Position numbers and translations under genes: made by a program. 64,000 bases of DNA from Lachnospiraceae bacterium (GTDB taxonomy: Bacteria; Bacillota; Clostridia; Lachnospirales; Lachnospiraceae), in the NCBI GenBank assembly GCA_902363445.1, contig CABJAB010000009.1:1-64000 (forward strand), in the 5' to 3' direction. A model generated the notes under the pieces. It had not been told where the DNA came from. It did not search any database and worked only from the letters and a program-made list of their open reading frames with translations. This document shows, in pieces, positions 16,313 to 24,519 of this stretch; within the stretch, counting starts at the first letter, position 1; each line of letters begins with the position of its first letter.

Positions 16313-17084
16313 CCTCGTCTGCTCCTCCTTTCCCGAGATACGCTTCAATTACCTTGGGATTGCCCTGAATTTCTTCCGGCGTCCCTTCCGCAATGGTCTC
16401 GCCGAAATCCAGTACAAGGATCCTGTCCGCGATCTTCATTACCATGCTCATGTGGTGCTCGATCAGCAGGATAGAGACGTCATACACCTTCCGTACCTTT
16501 GCGATGATGCTCATAACCTCCTCAATTTCCGTCGGATTCATGCCGGCCGCCGGTTCGTCCAAGAGCAGGATTTTAGGTTTTCCCGCCAGCGCACGGATAA
16601 TTTCCAATTTCCTCTGCTCTCCATAGGGCAGGTTCTTCGCCTGAAGTCCTGCCACATCCTCCATCCCAAACAGCTTAAGAAGTTCCATGGCTTCCTCATT
16701 GATCTGCTTTTCAGCCAGCTTATACTTTTTCGTTCGGAACAGCGCCTCAAAAAAGGAATATTTCGCTTCCCTCTTCATTGCGATCCGTATGTTTTCCATT
16801 ACACTCAGGCTGCTGAACAGCCGGATATTCTGAAAGGTTCTGGACAGTCCCATTTCATTAATCTCGTAGGGCATTTTCCCGACCATGGAGATATCGTCCA
16901 GCGCCAGTTCTCCCTCCGTAGGCAGATACATCCCCGTGAGCATATTAAAGGTCGTCGTCTTACCGGCTCCGTTGGGGCCGATGATGGCCACCAATTCCCC
17001 GGATTCCATTGTGAGGTTGAAATCCTTTACAGCCTGTAAGCCGCCAAAGCGTATTCCCAAATGCTTTGCTTCCAGCTTGCTCAT
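16305..17084 (-). CDS. livG: Branched-chain amino acid ABC transporter ATP-binding protein LivG
   Basis: 259 residues. Walker A GPNGAGKTT; the signature region is LPYGEQRKLEIIRAL, the LivG-typical variant of LSGGQ; Walker B KILLLDEPAAGMN; the C-terminal extension LVLDFGETIAEGTPEEI is typical of LivG. Pairs with LivF. Overlaps livM by ATGA. Confidence 0.94.
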   Translation of the reverse strand: MSKLEAKHLGIRFGGLQAVKDFNLTMESGELVAIIGPNGAGKTTTFNMLTGMYLPTEGELALDDISMVGKMPYEINEMGLSRTFQNIRLFSSLSVMENIRIAMKREAKYSFFEALFRTKKYKLAEKQINEEAMELLKLFGMEDVAGLQAKNLPYGEQRKLEIIRALAGKPKILLLDEPAAGMNPTEIEEVMSIIAKVRKVYDVSILLIEHHMSMVMKIADRILVLDFGETIAEGTPEEIQGNPKVIEAYLGKGGADEDE

Positions 17085-18112
17085 GATTTCGCCTCCTCTT
17101 TTTTTCTTCTAAGCCTCCGGCGTATCCATTTCCCCAGTTTGGAATCCGTCGCTTCGATGGTTTCCAGATTCAGGAATTTGAATTCCCTTCCGCCAAACAG
17201 CCCGTAGGGCTTCCAGATAATAATATAGAGCAGGAGCAGAGCGTAAATAACGAGACGCCAGTCATTCAAAAATCTCAGAAGCTCCGGCAGTATCGTCAAC
17301 ACCACCGCGCCAAAGATGGAACCGCTGATGGTTCCTACACCGCCTGCATACAGATAAACGATATAATCTGTTGACTTCGCGGCGGAGAAATTGTCCGGCT
17401 GGATGAATTGGATCAAATGTGCATAGAGACCGCCGGCCACTCCTGCCATGAACGCCGCAAACACAAAGGCCAGCACCTTATAATTCCGGCAGTTAACGCC
17501 CATCGCCTCCGCGGCTATATCATTTTCCCTGACCGAAAGGCAGCTGCGCCCATAAGAGGACTTGATAAAGTTCCGGCTGGCATATATGGCGATCAGAAGG
17601 ATGACAAACACCCAGGTGAAATTTGTTAATTTAGGAATGCCGCTGAATCCCAGTGCGCCGCCCGTATAATCGATCACCCGCCATACCGCGCGGATGATCT
17701 CGCCAAAGCCCAGTGTGACAATGGCGAGATAGTCGCCTTTTACTTTCAGAGTGGGCATGGCGATAATAAAGCCAAAGACCGCTGCAATGATTCCTCCCGC
17801 TATGACAGCCGCCAGCAAGATCAGGTTGTCTGTGAGCGCCGTTCTCTCCAGCACCTGGAAGGCCAGCCTTGAAACTATCGCGCTTATGTATGCTCCTATG
17901 GACATAAAACCCGCGTGCCCCATGGAAAACTGTCCCGTGATTCCGATGACCAGATTCAGGCTGATCGTCATGATGACATTAATGCCGGCTATGGTGATAA
18001 CCTGGAACAGATAGGCGTTGATGACGCCCATTTTATTCAGGCCTGCAATGACCAAGTAAATAAGCAGAAATATAAAATACTCCGGCTTAAATATTTTTCG
18101 TACTGTTTTCAT
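17081..18112 (-). CDS. livM: Branched-chain amino acid ABC transporter permease LivM
   Basis: 343 residues with about ten membrane segments and the LivM core (SLNLVIGITGQFSMGHAGFM). The DYLAIVTLGFGEIIR stretch is the EAA-like coupling loop that contacts the ATPases. Starts ten bases after livH ends, with an AGGGGG ribosome site. A basic tail (RRRLRRKKEEAK) ends the protein on the cytoplasmic side. Confidence 0.93.
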   Translation of the reverse strand: MKTVRKIFKPEYFIFLLIYLVIAGLNKMGVINAYLFQVITIAGINVIMTISLNLVIGITGQFSMGHAGFMSIGAYISAIVSRLAFQVLERTALTDNLILLAAVIAGGIIAAVFGFIIAMPTLKVKGDYLAIVTLGFGEIIRAVWRVIDYTGGALGFSGIPKLTNFTWVFVILLIAIYASRNFIKSSYGRSCLSVRENDIAAEAMGVNCRNYKVLAFVFAAFMAGVAGGLYAHLIQFIQPDNFSAAKSTDYIVYLYAGGVGTISGSIFGAVVLTILPELLRFLNDWRLVIYALLLLYIIIWKPYGLFGGREFKFLNLETIEATDSKLGKWIRRRLRRKKEEAKS

Positions 18113-18122
18113 CCTGTTCCCC

Positions 18123-19025
18123 CTATACTTTTTCTCTGGCAGCCTTGCCGCCCAGCAAGCCTGTCGGTTTGTAGAGAAGAACCAGGATCAGGATAACAAA
18201 ACACAGGCCATAAGAAATGCTTGCCGCAAAGGACTGTAAAAACACCTCCATAATACCGATGATCAAGCCTCCCAGCATGGCCCCCTTAATGTTGCCGATC
18301 CCTCCGATAACGGCTGAAATAAACGCTTTATTTCCGATCGTACCTGCCATATACACATAGATGGTCGGATACAGGCTCCCGTACAAAATACCGCAGATTG
18401 CCGCCAAAGCCGCTCCAAGAGAAAACGTGATGGAAATGACCCGGTTTACGTTGATCCCCATAAGCGAAGAAGCGTCTTTGTCCACAGATACCGCCTGCAT
18501 CTGTTTCCCAAAGCCCGTATGGTAGCATAACCGCTGCATAAACAGAAGCAGCAGCGCCGCAATCGCAATCACAATAATCTGAACCGATGAAATCTGATAT
18601 CCCCCTATATTTATATTTACCTTAGGCAGCAGGGTCGGAAAATTTTTCGGCAGCGCTCCGACTCCGGGCAGGCAGCGCATTAAATTTTCAATAAAAAGCT
18701 GAACGCCGATCGCCGCCACCAGAGAAGCCACAGTCGTTCTGCCCCGCAGGGGTTTATATGCAAAGCGTTCTATTACAAAGCCTACCCCCGCGCCGAAAAG
18801 CAGCGTTGCGATCATGATCAGCGGAACAAGTACGGCCATGCTGCCGGAGCCGCCAAACCATTGAAACAGAAAATATGCCGCAAAGGCGCCGAGCATCATC
18901 AAATCCGCATGTGCCAGATTGATCATTCTAATGATACCAAAAACTAGTGTGTAGCCCATCGCCAGCAGCGCGTACAAGCTGCCCAGCTGCAGGCCGTAAA
19001 TTAAAAGCTGAAACACATGGCCCAT
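18123..19025 (-). CDS. livH: Branched-chain amino acid ABC transporter permease LivH
   Basis: 300 residues from the ATG at 19025; GTG at 19034 and ATG at 19031 are also in frame but lie too close to the AGGGG ribosome site. Typical LivH features: LLAMGYTLVFGIIRMINLAHADLMMLGA, the AAIGVQLFIENL segment and the IGGIGNIKGAMLGG loop. Membrane partner of LivM. A stable hairpin separates it from the upstream binding-protein gene. Confidence 0.93.
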   Translation of the reverse strand: MGHVFQLLIYGLQLGSLYALLAMGYTLVFGIIRMINLAHADLMMLGAFAAYFLFQWFGGSGSMAVLVPLIMIATLLFGAGVGFVIERFAYKPLRGRTTVASLVAAIGVQLFIENLMRCLPGVGALPKNFPTLLPKVNINIGGYQISSVQIIVIAIAALLLLFMQRLCYHTGFGKQMQAVSVDKDASSLMGINVNRVISITFSLGAALAAICGILYGSLYPTIYVYMAGTIGNKAFISAVIGGIGNIKGAMLGGLIIGIMEVFLQSFAASISYGLCFVILILVLLYKPTGLLGGKAAREKV

Positions 19026-19060
19026 AAACATCACCCCTAATAGACTTAGACATTTTTTAA

Positions 19061-19094
19061 GTTAGGTGCCGGCACAAATGCCGGCGCCTAACCT
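19061..19094 (-). promoter_or_regulatory. intra-operon hairpin between binding-protein gene and livH
   Basis: Stem GTTAGGTGCCGGC / GCCGGCGCCTAAC with a five-base loop, not followed by a proper T-run on the minus strand. Such hairpins commonly protect the binding-protein mRNA or partly terminate it, so that more binding protein than permease is made. Confidence 0.6.
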
Positions 19095-19136
19095 AATCAA
19101 CAGGAATCCTTCCGTTATATATGATAAATCCTTCCC

Positions 19137-20366
19137 CTACGGCTGAACGCTTGTCACATAGTGTCCGACGCCGTCTTCATACTTCATGATGACCGCCGCC
19201 TTGTTGGGGTTGCCTCCCTCGTCAAAGGTAACTTTTCCAGAGGGAAGATCGAGGTCTGTGGCAGCGATATTGTCACGGAGCTCTTCTTCGCTGAAGGAAG
19301 TGAGATTTTCCAGACCGTTGATGACAATCTTCAAAGCTTCATACGCCAGGGTTGCATGCGCCGCTGGCTTATATCCGTTTACCTCTTCAAATTCCTTTAC
19401 CCAGGCCTGCGCCACCTCATTATCGCTTTCCGCGCTGAAGCAGGAAATATAGTAGGAGCCCTCCAGCGCCTCCGCGCCGGCCGTTTCTGGAACTGTTGTA
19501 ACATCCCAGGAATCGGGTCCCATCATGGTGGCGGTGATGCCCATGGCATCCGCCTGCTGAATCTGAAGCGGGATCTCGCTGGCCTGATTGGGCAGCCATA
19601 AGAGATCGGGCGTCTTTGCGTTAATATTGGAAAGCTGTGCATTGAAATCCTTAACGTCTGAGCCGGCATAGGTTTCCACTGCCACTACCTCGCCGCCAAG
19701 AGCTTCAAAATTATCCTTAAAGGATTCCATCAGGCCCGTTGCATAAGCGTCCGCATTGGAGTAGAGAACGGCTGCCGTTTTTGCGCCCAGCTCATTATAA
19801 GCATAGGTCGCCGCCACCTGGCCCTGGAAAGGGTCTATGTAACAAGCGCGGAAAATATAGTCGCCGATCTGAGTGACCTTTTCATTCGTCGCAAAGGTGG
19901 AGATGACCGGAATTCCCGCTTCCTGTGCCAATGGCGCTCCCGCTAAAGTCAGGGAACTCTCATCTGGGCCGACGATTGCCACCGCATTCAGGTCATTGAT
20001 ACACTTGGAGTAAGCATTGGCAGTCACATCGGCCTTGGAATCCGTATCCACAAACTCAACATTCACTTTGACCTGCTTGCCCATGATGGTGATACAGCCG
20101 TCCGTTGCCTCAAGCTCTTTCTGGATCACCGCCCAAGCATCCTTTTTGTACTGTCCTGCCTGTGCATTCTCACCGGACATGCTCGCCACAAAGCCAATGG
20201 TGATTTCATCGGGTACCTGGGAATTATCTTCCGAAGCGGCTTTCGTCTCTCCGCTCTGGGTTCCCGTTTCTTTTGCATCCGCGGGCTTTTCCTCTTTTTT
20301 GCCGCAGCCGGCCAACATACCGATCGTCATTGCAGCCGCCAGCAGAAGCGCACACATTTTCTTCAT
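19137..20366 (-). CDS. livJ: Branched-chain amino acid ABC transporter substrate-binding lipoprotein
   Basis: 409 residues from the ATG at 20366 (MKKMCALLLAAAMTIGMLAGC), a lipoprotein signal with lipobox MLAGC. The upstream in-frame extension crosses the promoter and is rejected. Mature part is a type I periplasmic-binding fold (begins ITIGFVASMSGENAQAGQ; VAIVGPDESSLTLA and IPVISTFATNEKVT follow), as in LivJ/LivK. It binds the ligand outside the membrane and passes it to LivHMGF. True ligand may be another amino acid, because the neighbouring aldolases hint at a more specialised pathway. Confidence 0.9.
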   Translation of the reverse strand: MKKMCALLLAAAMTIGMLAGCGKKEEKPADAKETGTQSGETKAASEDNSQVPDEITIGFVASMSGENAQAGQYKKDAWAVIQKELEATDGCITIMGKQVKVNVEFVDTDSKADVTANAYSKCINDLNAVAIVGPDESSLTLAGAPLAQEAGIPVISTFATNEKVTQIGDYIFRACYIDPFQGQVAATYAYNELGAKTAAVLYSNADAYATGLMESFKDNFEALGGEVVAVETYAGSDVKDFNAQLSNINAKTPDLLWLPNQASEIPLQIQQADAMGITATMMGPDSWDVTTVPETAGAEALEGSYYISCFSAESDNEVAQAWVKEFEEVNGYKPAAHATLAYEALKIVINGLENLTSFSEEELRDNIAATDLDLPSGKVTFDEGGNPNKAAVIMKYEDGVGHYVTSVQP

Positions 20367-20400
20367 TGTTTCTTCCTCCTTTTTAATCGTTGTTATTTTG

Positions 20401-20450
20401 TATGACATATGACATAGTACAATATTATCAGCTTTGTCTGCCTTTGTCAA
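20401..20450 (-). promoter_or_regulatory. promoter of the liv operon with possible GntR operator
   Basis: Minus strand TTGACA (20450-20445), 17-base spacer, TAATAT (20427-20422). Just downstream, over the start of transcription, 20401-20416 reads TATGACATATGACATA. On the minus strand this contains TCATATGTCATA, which matches 9 of 12 positions of the operator TATGATGTCATA seen upstream of the 22.5 kb aldolase gene. Confidence 0.65.
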
Positions 20451-20527
20451 TCTTGATTCCAACATTTTGTACATTTAGGCCTTCTGAATATACAGATTAC
20501 AGGACATTTTACCCAAAACAAAATATA

Positions 20528-20567
20528 CCGCCGCAAGCCATTCATCTTTGAATTCTGGCTGCGGCGG
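20528..20567 (-). terminator. terminator of aldolase gene 1
   Basis: CCGCCGCA(A)GCCA / TGGCTGCGGCGG hairpin; on the minus strand it is followed by TATATTTTGTTTT. Confidence 0.7.
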
Positions 20568-20599
20568 CATTCGATCATTCTATATGTACCAATTGTAAA

Positions 20600-21520
20600 T
20601 TACAGCTTTCCCTGTTTTTTCAAGATAGCAAGGGTGACCTCCATCTCCGCATCGGTCGCGGGGGCCAGGGGCCCTCTTGCCGGTCCCAGCTTCACGCCTG
20701 TCACCGCCTCGATGGCCGGACGAAGGATGGAATTGGGCAAAATTCTTCCGTTCTGTCCTGTGCTCTTGCAAAACTCATATATAGGCATAAAGAGCTCCTT
20801 CGCCTTCTCATTCTCTCCCTTTTCAAAGGCGTCAAAGATTGCGCGAATCTCATGGCCGTAAATATGAGCTCCGCCGCTCACAATGCCCATAGCGCCCTGA
20901 ACGATCGTAGGGAGCAGCATAACATCGTCTCCGTTGTAAATGGCAAAGTCGGAATCGATATCCTTTGTCGCAAGGAAGAAATCTGTGACCTGAGTGGGAT
21001 TTACGCCTGCCTCATCCTTTACGCCTACAATATTCTCGATGGCTGCCAGACGGCCAACGGTAGCAGGCTCCAGATTGATGCCGACAAAAATCGGAATATT
21101 ATATAACAGAATATCGGCCTTTGTACTCTCAGCGATCCTCCTATAGTGTTCGTAAACTCCTTCCTGGGTGGGCTTATTGTAGAACGGGCATACAATAAGG
21201 CAAAGCCCGATGCCAAGCTCTTCCGCTTTTTTCGTGAGGGCAATGGTTTCCTTTGTGGAGGCACAGCCAGTTCCGGCGATAACGGGCTTTCTGCCTGCCG
21301 CCGCTTTCACCGCGGTCTCGAACAGCTTCACGCGCTCGTCAAAGGTCAGCAGAGAAGCTTCGCCTGTCGTTCCGGTCACGATCAAAGAATCACAAACGTC
21401 CTTCTCAATCACATAATCGATCAGCTCTGCATATTTTCCATAATCGATTTCTTCATTCTCATCATAGGGAGTAATGAGCGGAAGTAAAATCCTTCCATAC
21501 TTTTTAACTACGCTGTTCAT
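20600..21520 (-). CDS. DapA/NanA-family aldolase, non-canonical substrate (aldolase 1)
   Basis: 306 residues, TIM-barrel class I aldolase of the dihydrodipicolinate synthase / N-acetylneuraminate lyase family. TGTTGEASLL, the tyrosine in LLYNIP and the Schiff-base lysine in GVKDEAG are all present. The arginine that holds the carboxylate in true DapA (YNVPSRTG) is absent: the sequence is YNIPIFVG. It is therefore probably not a lysine-pathway enzyme but a catabolic keto-acid aldolase or dehydratase. Divergent from the gntR gene at 21.7 kb, with an operator at its transcription start. Close to the liv importer. Confidence 0.82.
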   Translation of the reverse strand: MNSVVKKYGRILLPLITPYDENEEIDYGKYAELIDYVIEKDVCDSLIVTGTTGEASLLTFDERVKLFETAVKAAAGRKPVIAGTGCASTKETIALTKKAEELGIGLCLIVCPFYNKPTQEGVYEHYRRIAESTKADILLYNIPIFVGINLEPATVGRLAAIENIVGVKDEAGVNPTQVTDFFLATKDIDSDFAIYNGDDVMLLPTIVQGAMGIVSGGAHIYGHEIRAIFDAFEKGENEKAKELFMPIYEFCKSTGQNGRILPNSILRPAIEAVTGVKLGPARGPLAPATDAEMEVTLAILKKQGKL

Positions 21521-21575
21521 TTCTTTTCGTTCCTTTCTTTCATAAAATTATACATGGAATTGGTTTGGTATATTG

Positions 21576-21622
21576 TATGATGTCGTATATCGTATGTTAA
21601 ATGGTTTTCATCTTTTTGTCAA
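21576..21622 (-). promoter_or_regulatory. promoter and operator of aldolase gene 1
   Basis: Minus strand TTGACA (21622-21617), 17-base spacer, TAACAT (21599-21594). The imperfect dyad TATGATGTCGTA (21576-21587) covers the expected start of transcription and differs by one base from the operator at 22486-22497. Confidence 0.65.
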
Positions 21623-21653
21623 GCATTTTTCTGAGCAAAGATTTTATAAAGCC

Positions 21654-21709
21654 TTTACAACCATTCAATTTTCTTTTATAATGTCCTGTAATATCATATG
21701 ACATCATAT
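21654..21709 (+). promoter_or_regulatory. promoter and operator of gntR 1
   Basis: TTTACA (21654-21659), 17-base spacer, TATAAT (21677-21682), then the dyad ATATGACATCATAT (21696-21709), starting about seven bases after the likely start of transcription. This fits autorepression. Confidence 0.7.
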
Positions 21710-21731
21710 AATAATCCATAGGAGTGTGTGC

Positions 21732-22466
21732 ATGAAAGAAATCCAGAAAATATCCATTACTGACATGGCCGCTGAAAGCATTAAGGAACTGATCACCAGC
21801 GGGAAATATATTCCCGGCCAGAAGCTCCCTACAGAGGCCAGCTTCTGCCAAATGCTGGGCGTCAGCCGCACCAGTATCCGGGAAGCGCTCCGCGTCTTAC
21901 AGGCACTAGGCTTTGTGACCATTAAGCCTGGTAAAGGCACCTTTGTCTCTCAGCAGGAGCTCCCCCTGACGTCCGGCAGTAACTGGTACGATACCGAGGA
22001 CGCCAAATTTTCCGACTTTATGGAAGTACGCTTCGCCATCGAGCCTCTGGCCGTGCGCCTCTCTGTAAAACGCGCTACTCCAAAAGAGGTGGCAGACCTG
22101 GCGGAAATCCATCAGTCCTTTTTAAACGCAAACAAAACCCATGACTTGGCAAAGCTGATCATGCTGGATGAGCTCTTTCATACAAAGATCATGTCCTATA
22201 CAAAAAACCCCCTTTTAATCAATATCAATAAACAGCTTTTAAACTGTTTCCGCGTCTACCGCGGTGAATCCTTCACCAGCGATCAAGTATATAACAACGC
22301 CGTACAGCCTCACGGACGGATCCTGCAGTGTTTTTACAGAAAGGACCCGGAAAATGCTGTGCTGGAAATGCAGAAGCATCTGGAAATAACGGACTCCGAT
22401 ATGAAACGGATCCATAAAAAACATACGAAGCTAAAATCCTCTATTGACATTGCTGGTGAACCGTGA
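21732..22466 (+). CDS. GntR family regulator, FadR subfamily with FCD domain (GntR 1)
   Basis: 244 residues from the ATG at 21732, seven bases after GGAG; the GTG two codons earlier has no usable ribosome site. N-terminal winged helix: LPTEASFCQMLGVSRTSIREALRVLQALGFVTIKPGKGTFV. C-terminal FCD ligand-binding helices with the metal-binding Asp/His residues (for example MLDELFHTKIM). It probably represses its own gene and both flanking aldolase genes through TATGAnnTCATA and releases on binding a small acid. Close paralogue of the regulator at 23.5-24.2 kb. Confidence 0.92.
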   Translation: MKEIQKISITDMAAESIKELITSGKYIPGQKLPTEASFCQMLGVSRTSIREALRVLQALGFVTIKPGKGTFVSQQELPLTSGSNWYDTEDAKFSDFMEVRFAIEPLAVRLSVKRATPKEVADLAEIHQSFLNANKTHDLAKLIMLDELFHTKIMSYTKNPLLININKQLLNCFRVYRGESFTSDQVYNNAVQPHGRILQCFYRKDPENAVLEMQKHLEITDSDMKRIHKKHTKLKSSIDIAGEP

Positions 22467-22497
22467 TATTGTGTTTGTATGATTGTATGATGTCATA
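22444..22497 (+). promoter_or_regulatory. promoter and operator of aldolase gene 2
   Basis: TTGACA (22444-22449), 17-base spacer, TATTGT (22467-22472), then the dyad TATGATGTCATA (22486-22497). The -35 lies inside the 3' end of gntR 1. Confidence 0.7.
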
Positions 22498-22521
22498 TAA
22501 TATTGACAAGGAGGGAGCAAC

Positions 22522-23397
22522 ATGTGCGCAAAAAAATTAGAGGGTATTATCCCTCCGATCATTACCCCCTTTGATGAAAAGGGAAATATCGCTGAAGCAT
22601 TGATTGCGAAAGAGATGAAGCTGGCGGTCGACTCCGGCGTCCATGGTCTGAGCGTCAGCGGAAGTACAGGCGAAGGGCCCACTTTAGGGGACGAGGAGTT
22701 GAAAACTCTTATCACCATCGCAAAAGATCATGTAAAAGAAGATCAGCCGATCGTCTGCGGAATCATGCGTACCTGTACAAGAGATGCCGTAAAAGCCGGC
22801 CTTGCCGCCAAGGACGCCGGAGCAGACGCCTTAATGGTGACCCCCACTGCTTACAACGTTCTTGTACCGGACGAGGAGGGTATGTTTGATTTTTACAGCA
22901 CCATTTCCAAAGAGTGCCAAATGCCCATTATCATTTATAATGTGGTCCCGCAGAATACGGTCACTCCTCAGCTTTTCAAGCGGCTGATTGAAAACACAGA
23001 ATATGTCCGCGGCATAAAGCAGAGTGTAGGAGGCGTTTCCGCCCTGTATGCCATGAAAATGATGTGCGGCAGCAAAGCCAAGGTCTATGCCGCGACCGAC
23101 GATATGCTTTACACCTGCTATGATCTGGGGGCAGACGGCGCCATCTCCGCGATCCTCGCAGTATTTCCCAAGCTGTGTGTAGAGATGTGGGAGTGCTCCC
23201 AGAGCGGCAATAGGGCCCGCGCACTGGAGATTCAGAATCAGCTTTATTACCGCTGGCAGGCCATAACCGGAAATCAGTTTCCTATCCGGTTAAAATATGC
23301 CTTAAAGCTCATGGGCCGTGAACCGGGCTTCTGCCGGAGTCCGATCACTCATCTGTCAGAGGAAGAAAAACGTCAGATTGAAAGGGCTTTTTCTTAA
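22522..23397 (+). CDS. DapA/NanA-family aldolase (aldolase 2)
   Basis: 291 residues. SGSTGEGPTL, the tyrosine in IIYNVVP and the Schiff-base lysine in RGIKQSVGG define a lysine-dependent aldolase/dehydratase of the NAL/DHDPS family. The DapA carboxylate-binding arginine is missing here too. It diverges widely from aldolase 1, so the two probably act on different intermediates. GGAGG ribosome site seven to eight bases before the ATG. Lies between the two gntR genes and ends at a 16-bp stem terminator. Confidence 0.84.
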   Translation: MCAKKLEGIIPPIITPFDEKGNIAEALIAKEMKLAVDSGVHGLSVSGSTGEGPTLGDEELKTLITIAKDHVKEDQPIVCGIMRTCTRDAVKAGLAAKDAGADALMVTPTAYNVLVPDEEGMFDFYSTISKECQMPIIIYNVVPQNTVTPQLFKRLIENTEYVRGIKQSVGGVSALYAMKMMCGSKAKVYAATDDMLYTCYDLGADGAISAILAVFPKLCVEMWECSQSGNRARALEIQNQLYYRWQAITGNQFPIRLKYALKLMGREPGFCRSPITHLSEEEKRQIERAFS

Positions 23398-23424
23398 ATA
23401 TCCGCTTCCTGTAGAATTTATTTA

Positions 23425-23460
23425 AAAAGAGCTTTTTCATTTTAATGAAAAAGCTCTTTT
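23425..23460. terminator. bidirectional terminator
   Basis: Perfect 16-bp stem (AAAAGAGCTTTTTCAT / ATGAAAAAGCTCTTTT) with loop TTTA, lying between aldolase 2 and the convergent gntR 2. Confidence 0.85.
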
Positions 23461-23470
23461 GCCGTTCCTG

Positions 23471-24163
23471 TTATTTTTTCCGCAGATACTGTATATCCGC
23501 ATAAGTAATGTCCAAATGTCTCTTCATCTCCGCCACAGCCTGTTCTGCATCCCGTTTCTTAAAGCAGGAAAGAATCGCTTCGTGAAGGGCTACCGCATTG
23601 CCATATACTTCATTGTCCGCAAAAGATTCTCCCCGGTAAGAACGCAGGCGCTCTGTCAGCTGTTTATTGATTGCAATCAGAAGTGGATTTTTTGTATAAG
23701 ATATGATCTTCGTATGAAAAAGCTCATCCAGCATGATCAGTTTTGCCATATCATGAGTCTCATTTGCCGCGGTAAAGGATTCCTGAATTTCTTCCAGCTC
23801 TTTTACCTGTTCTGCAGACACGCGTTCAACAGCCAGGCGGACGCCTAAGGTCTCAACGGCATAACGTACCTCTTTAAAATCCGAGAGTTCTGCGTTATCC
23901 GCCTCATACCATTGTTTATCCCTGCCGCCGTCTTCCTTTTTCTCTGCTGCAAATGCACCGAGTCCAGGCTTGATCACCACATATCCCAGTGCCTGCAGTA
24001 CGCGAAAGGCCTCTCTTACGCTTGTCCGGCTCACTCCCATCATCTGGCACAGGCTGGCCTCCGTAGGGAGCTTTTGTCCGGGTTCGTATTCACCGGATTC
24101 AATTAATTCTTTCACGTTCTCTACAACAGCATCTGTAATGGAGATCCTTTGTATCTCTTTCAT
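23471..24163 (-). CDS. GntR family regulator, FadR subfamily with FCD domain (GntR 2)
   Basis: 230 residues from the ATG at 24163 (MKEIQRISITDAVVENVKEL). It shares nearly the whole N-terminal half with GntR 1, including PGQKLPTEASLCQMMGVSRTSVREAFRVLQALGYVVIKPG, and the FCD motif MLDELFHTKIISYTKNPLL. A duplication is the simplest explanation. Its own promoter carries a different palindrome, so its DNA target may have diverged. The longer in-frame start lies inside the promoter and is rejected. Confidence 0.9.
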   Translation of the reverse strand: MKEIQRISITDAVVENVKELIESGEYEPGQKLPTEASLCQMMGVSRTSVREAFRVLQALGYVVIKPGLGAFAAEKKEDGGRDKQWYEADNAELSDFKEVRYAVETLGVRLAVERVSAEQVKELEEIQESFTAANETHDMAKLIMLDELFHTKIISYTKNPLLIAINKQLTERLRSYRGESFADNEVYGNAVALHEAILSCFKKRDAEQAVAEMKRHLDITYADIQYLRKK

Positions 24164-24203
24164 CCCTGTACATCCTCTCGAGAATTTGACAACATCTTTC
24201 AAT

Positions 24204-24233
24204 ATTATAGCTTATATATTGACTATAGTCAAT
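24204..24233 (-). promoter_or_regulatory. gntR 2 promoter with perfect palindromic operator
   Basis: Minus strand TTGACT (24232-24227), 17-base spacer, TATAAT (24209-24204). The -35 is embedded in the perfect 16-bp palindrome ATTGACTATAGTCAAT (24218-24233). The same palindrome gives a plus-strand TTGACT with a CATATT 17 bases on, which could drive the small HTH gene. Confidence 0.7.
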
Positions 24234-24276
24234 CAATCACTCATATTCTATCATCAAATGAAGGAGTGTGCAGACC

Positions 24277-24495
24277 ATGATTGTATATACACCATTTTGG
24301 CAAACCCTGGAGGCCTCCACCGAATCCACCTATTCTCTGATCAACAAACATGGGATATCTTCCAATACCCTCAGCCGCATGAGAAAAGGTCTGCCGCTTT
24401 CCACCGTGACCATCAATGACTTCTGCAGAATATTCAACTGCTCTGTCGGCGATATCGTAGAATACATACCAAACGATGACGACCAGCTTCTCTGA
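24277..24495 (+). CDS. small XRE/Cro-type helix-turn-helix protein
   Basis: 72 residues from the ATG at 24277, ten bases after AGGAG. Residues about 8-65 fit a Cro/C1 helix-turn-helix of the short YozG-like kind: STYSLINKHGISSNTLSRMRKG, then TINDFCRIFNCSVGDIVEY. A stand-alone DNA-binding protein of unknown target, divergent from gntR 2 and possibly sharing its operator. Confidence 0.75.
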   Translation: MIVYTPFWQTLEASTESTYSLINKHGISSNTLSRMRKGLPLSTVTINDFCRIFNCSVGDIVEYIPNDDDQLL

Positions 24496-24519
24496 CCGCG
24501 GCAGCGGACGCTTTCTCCT

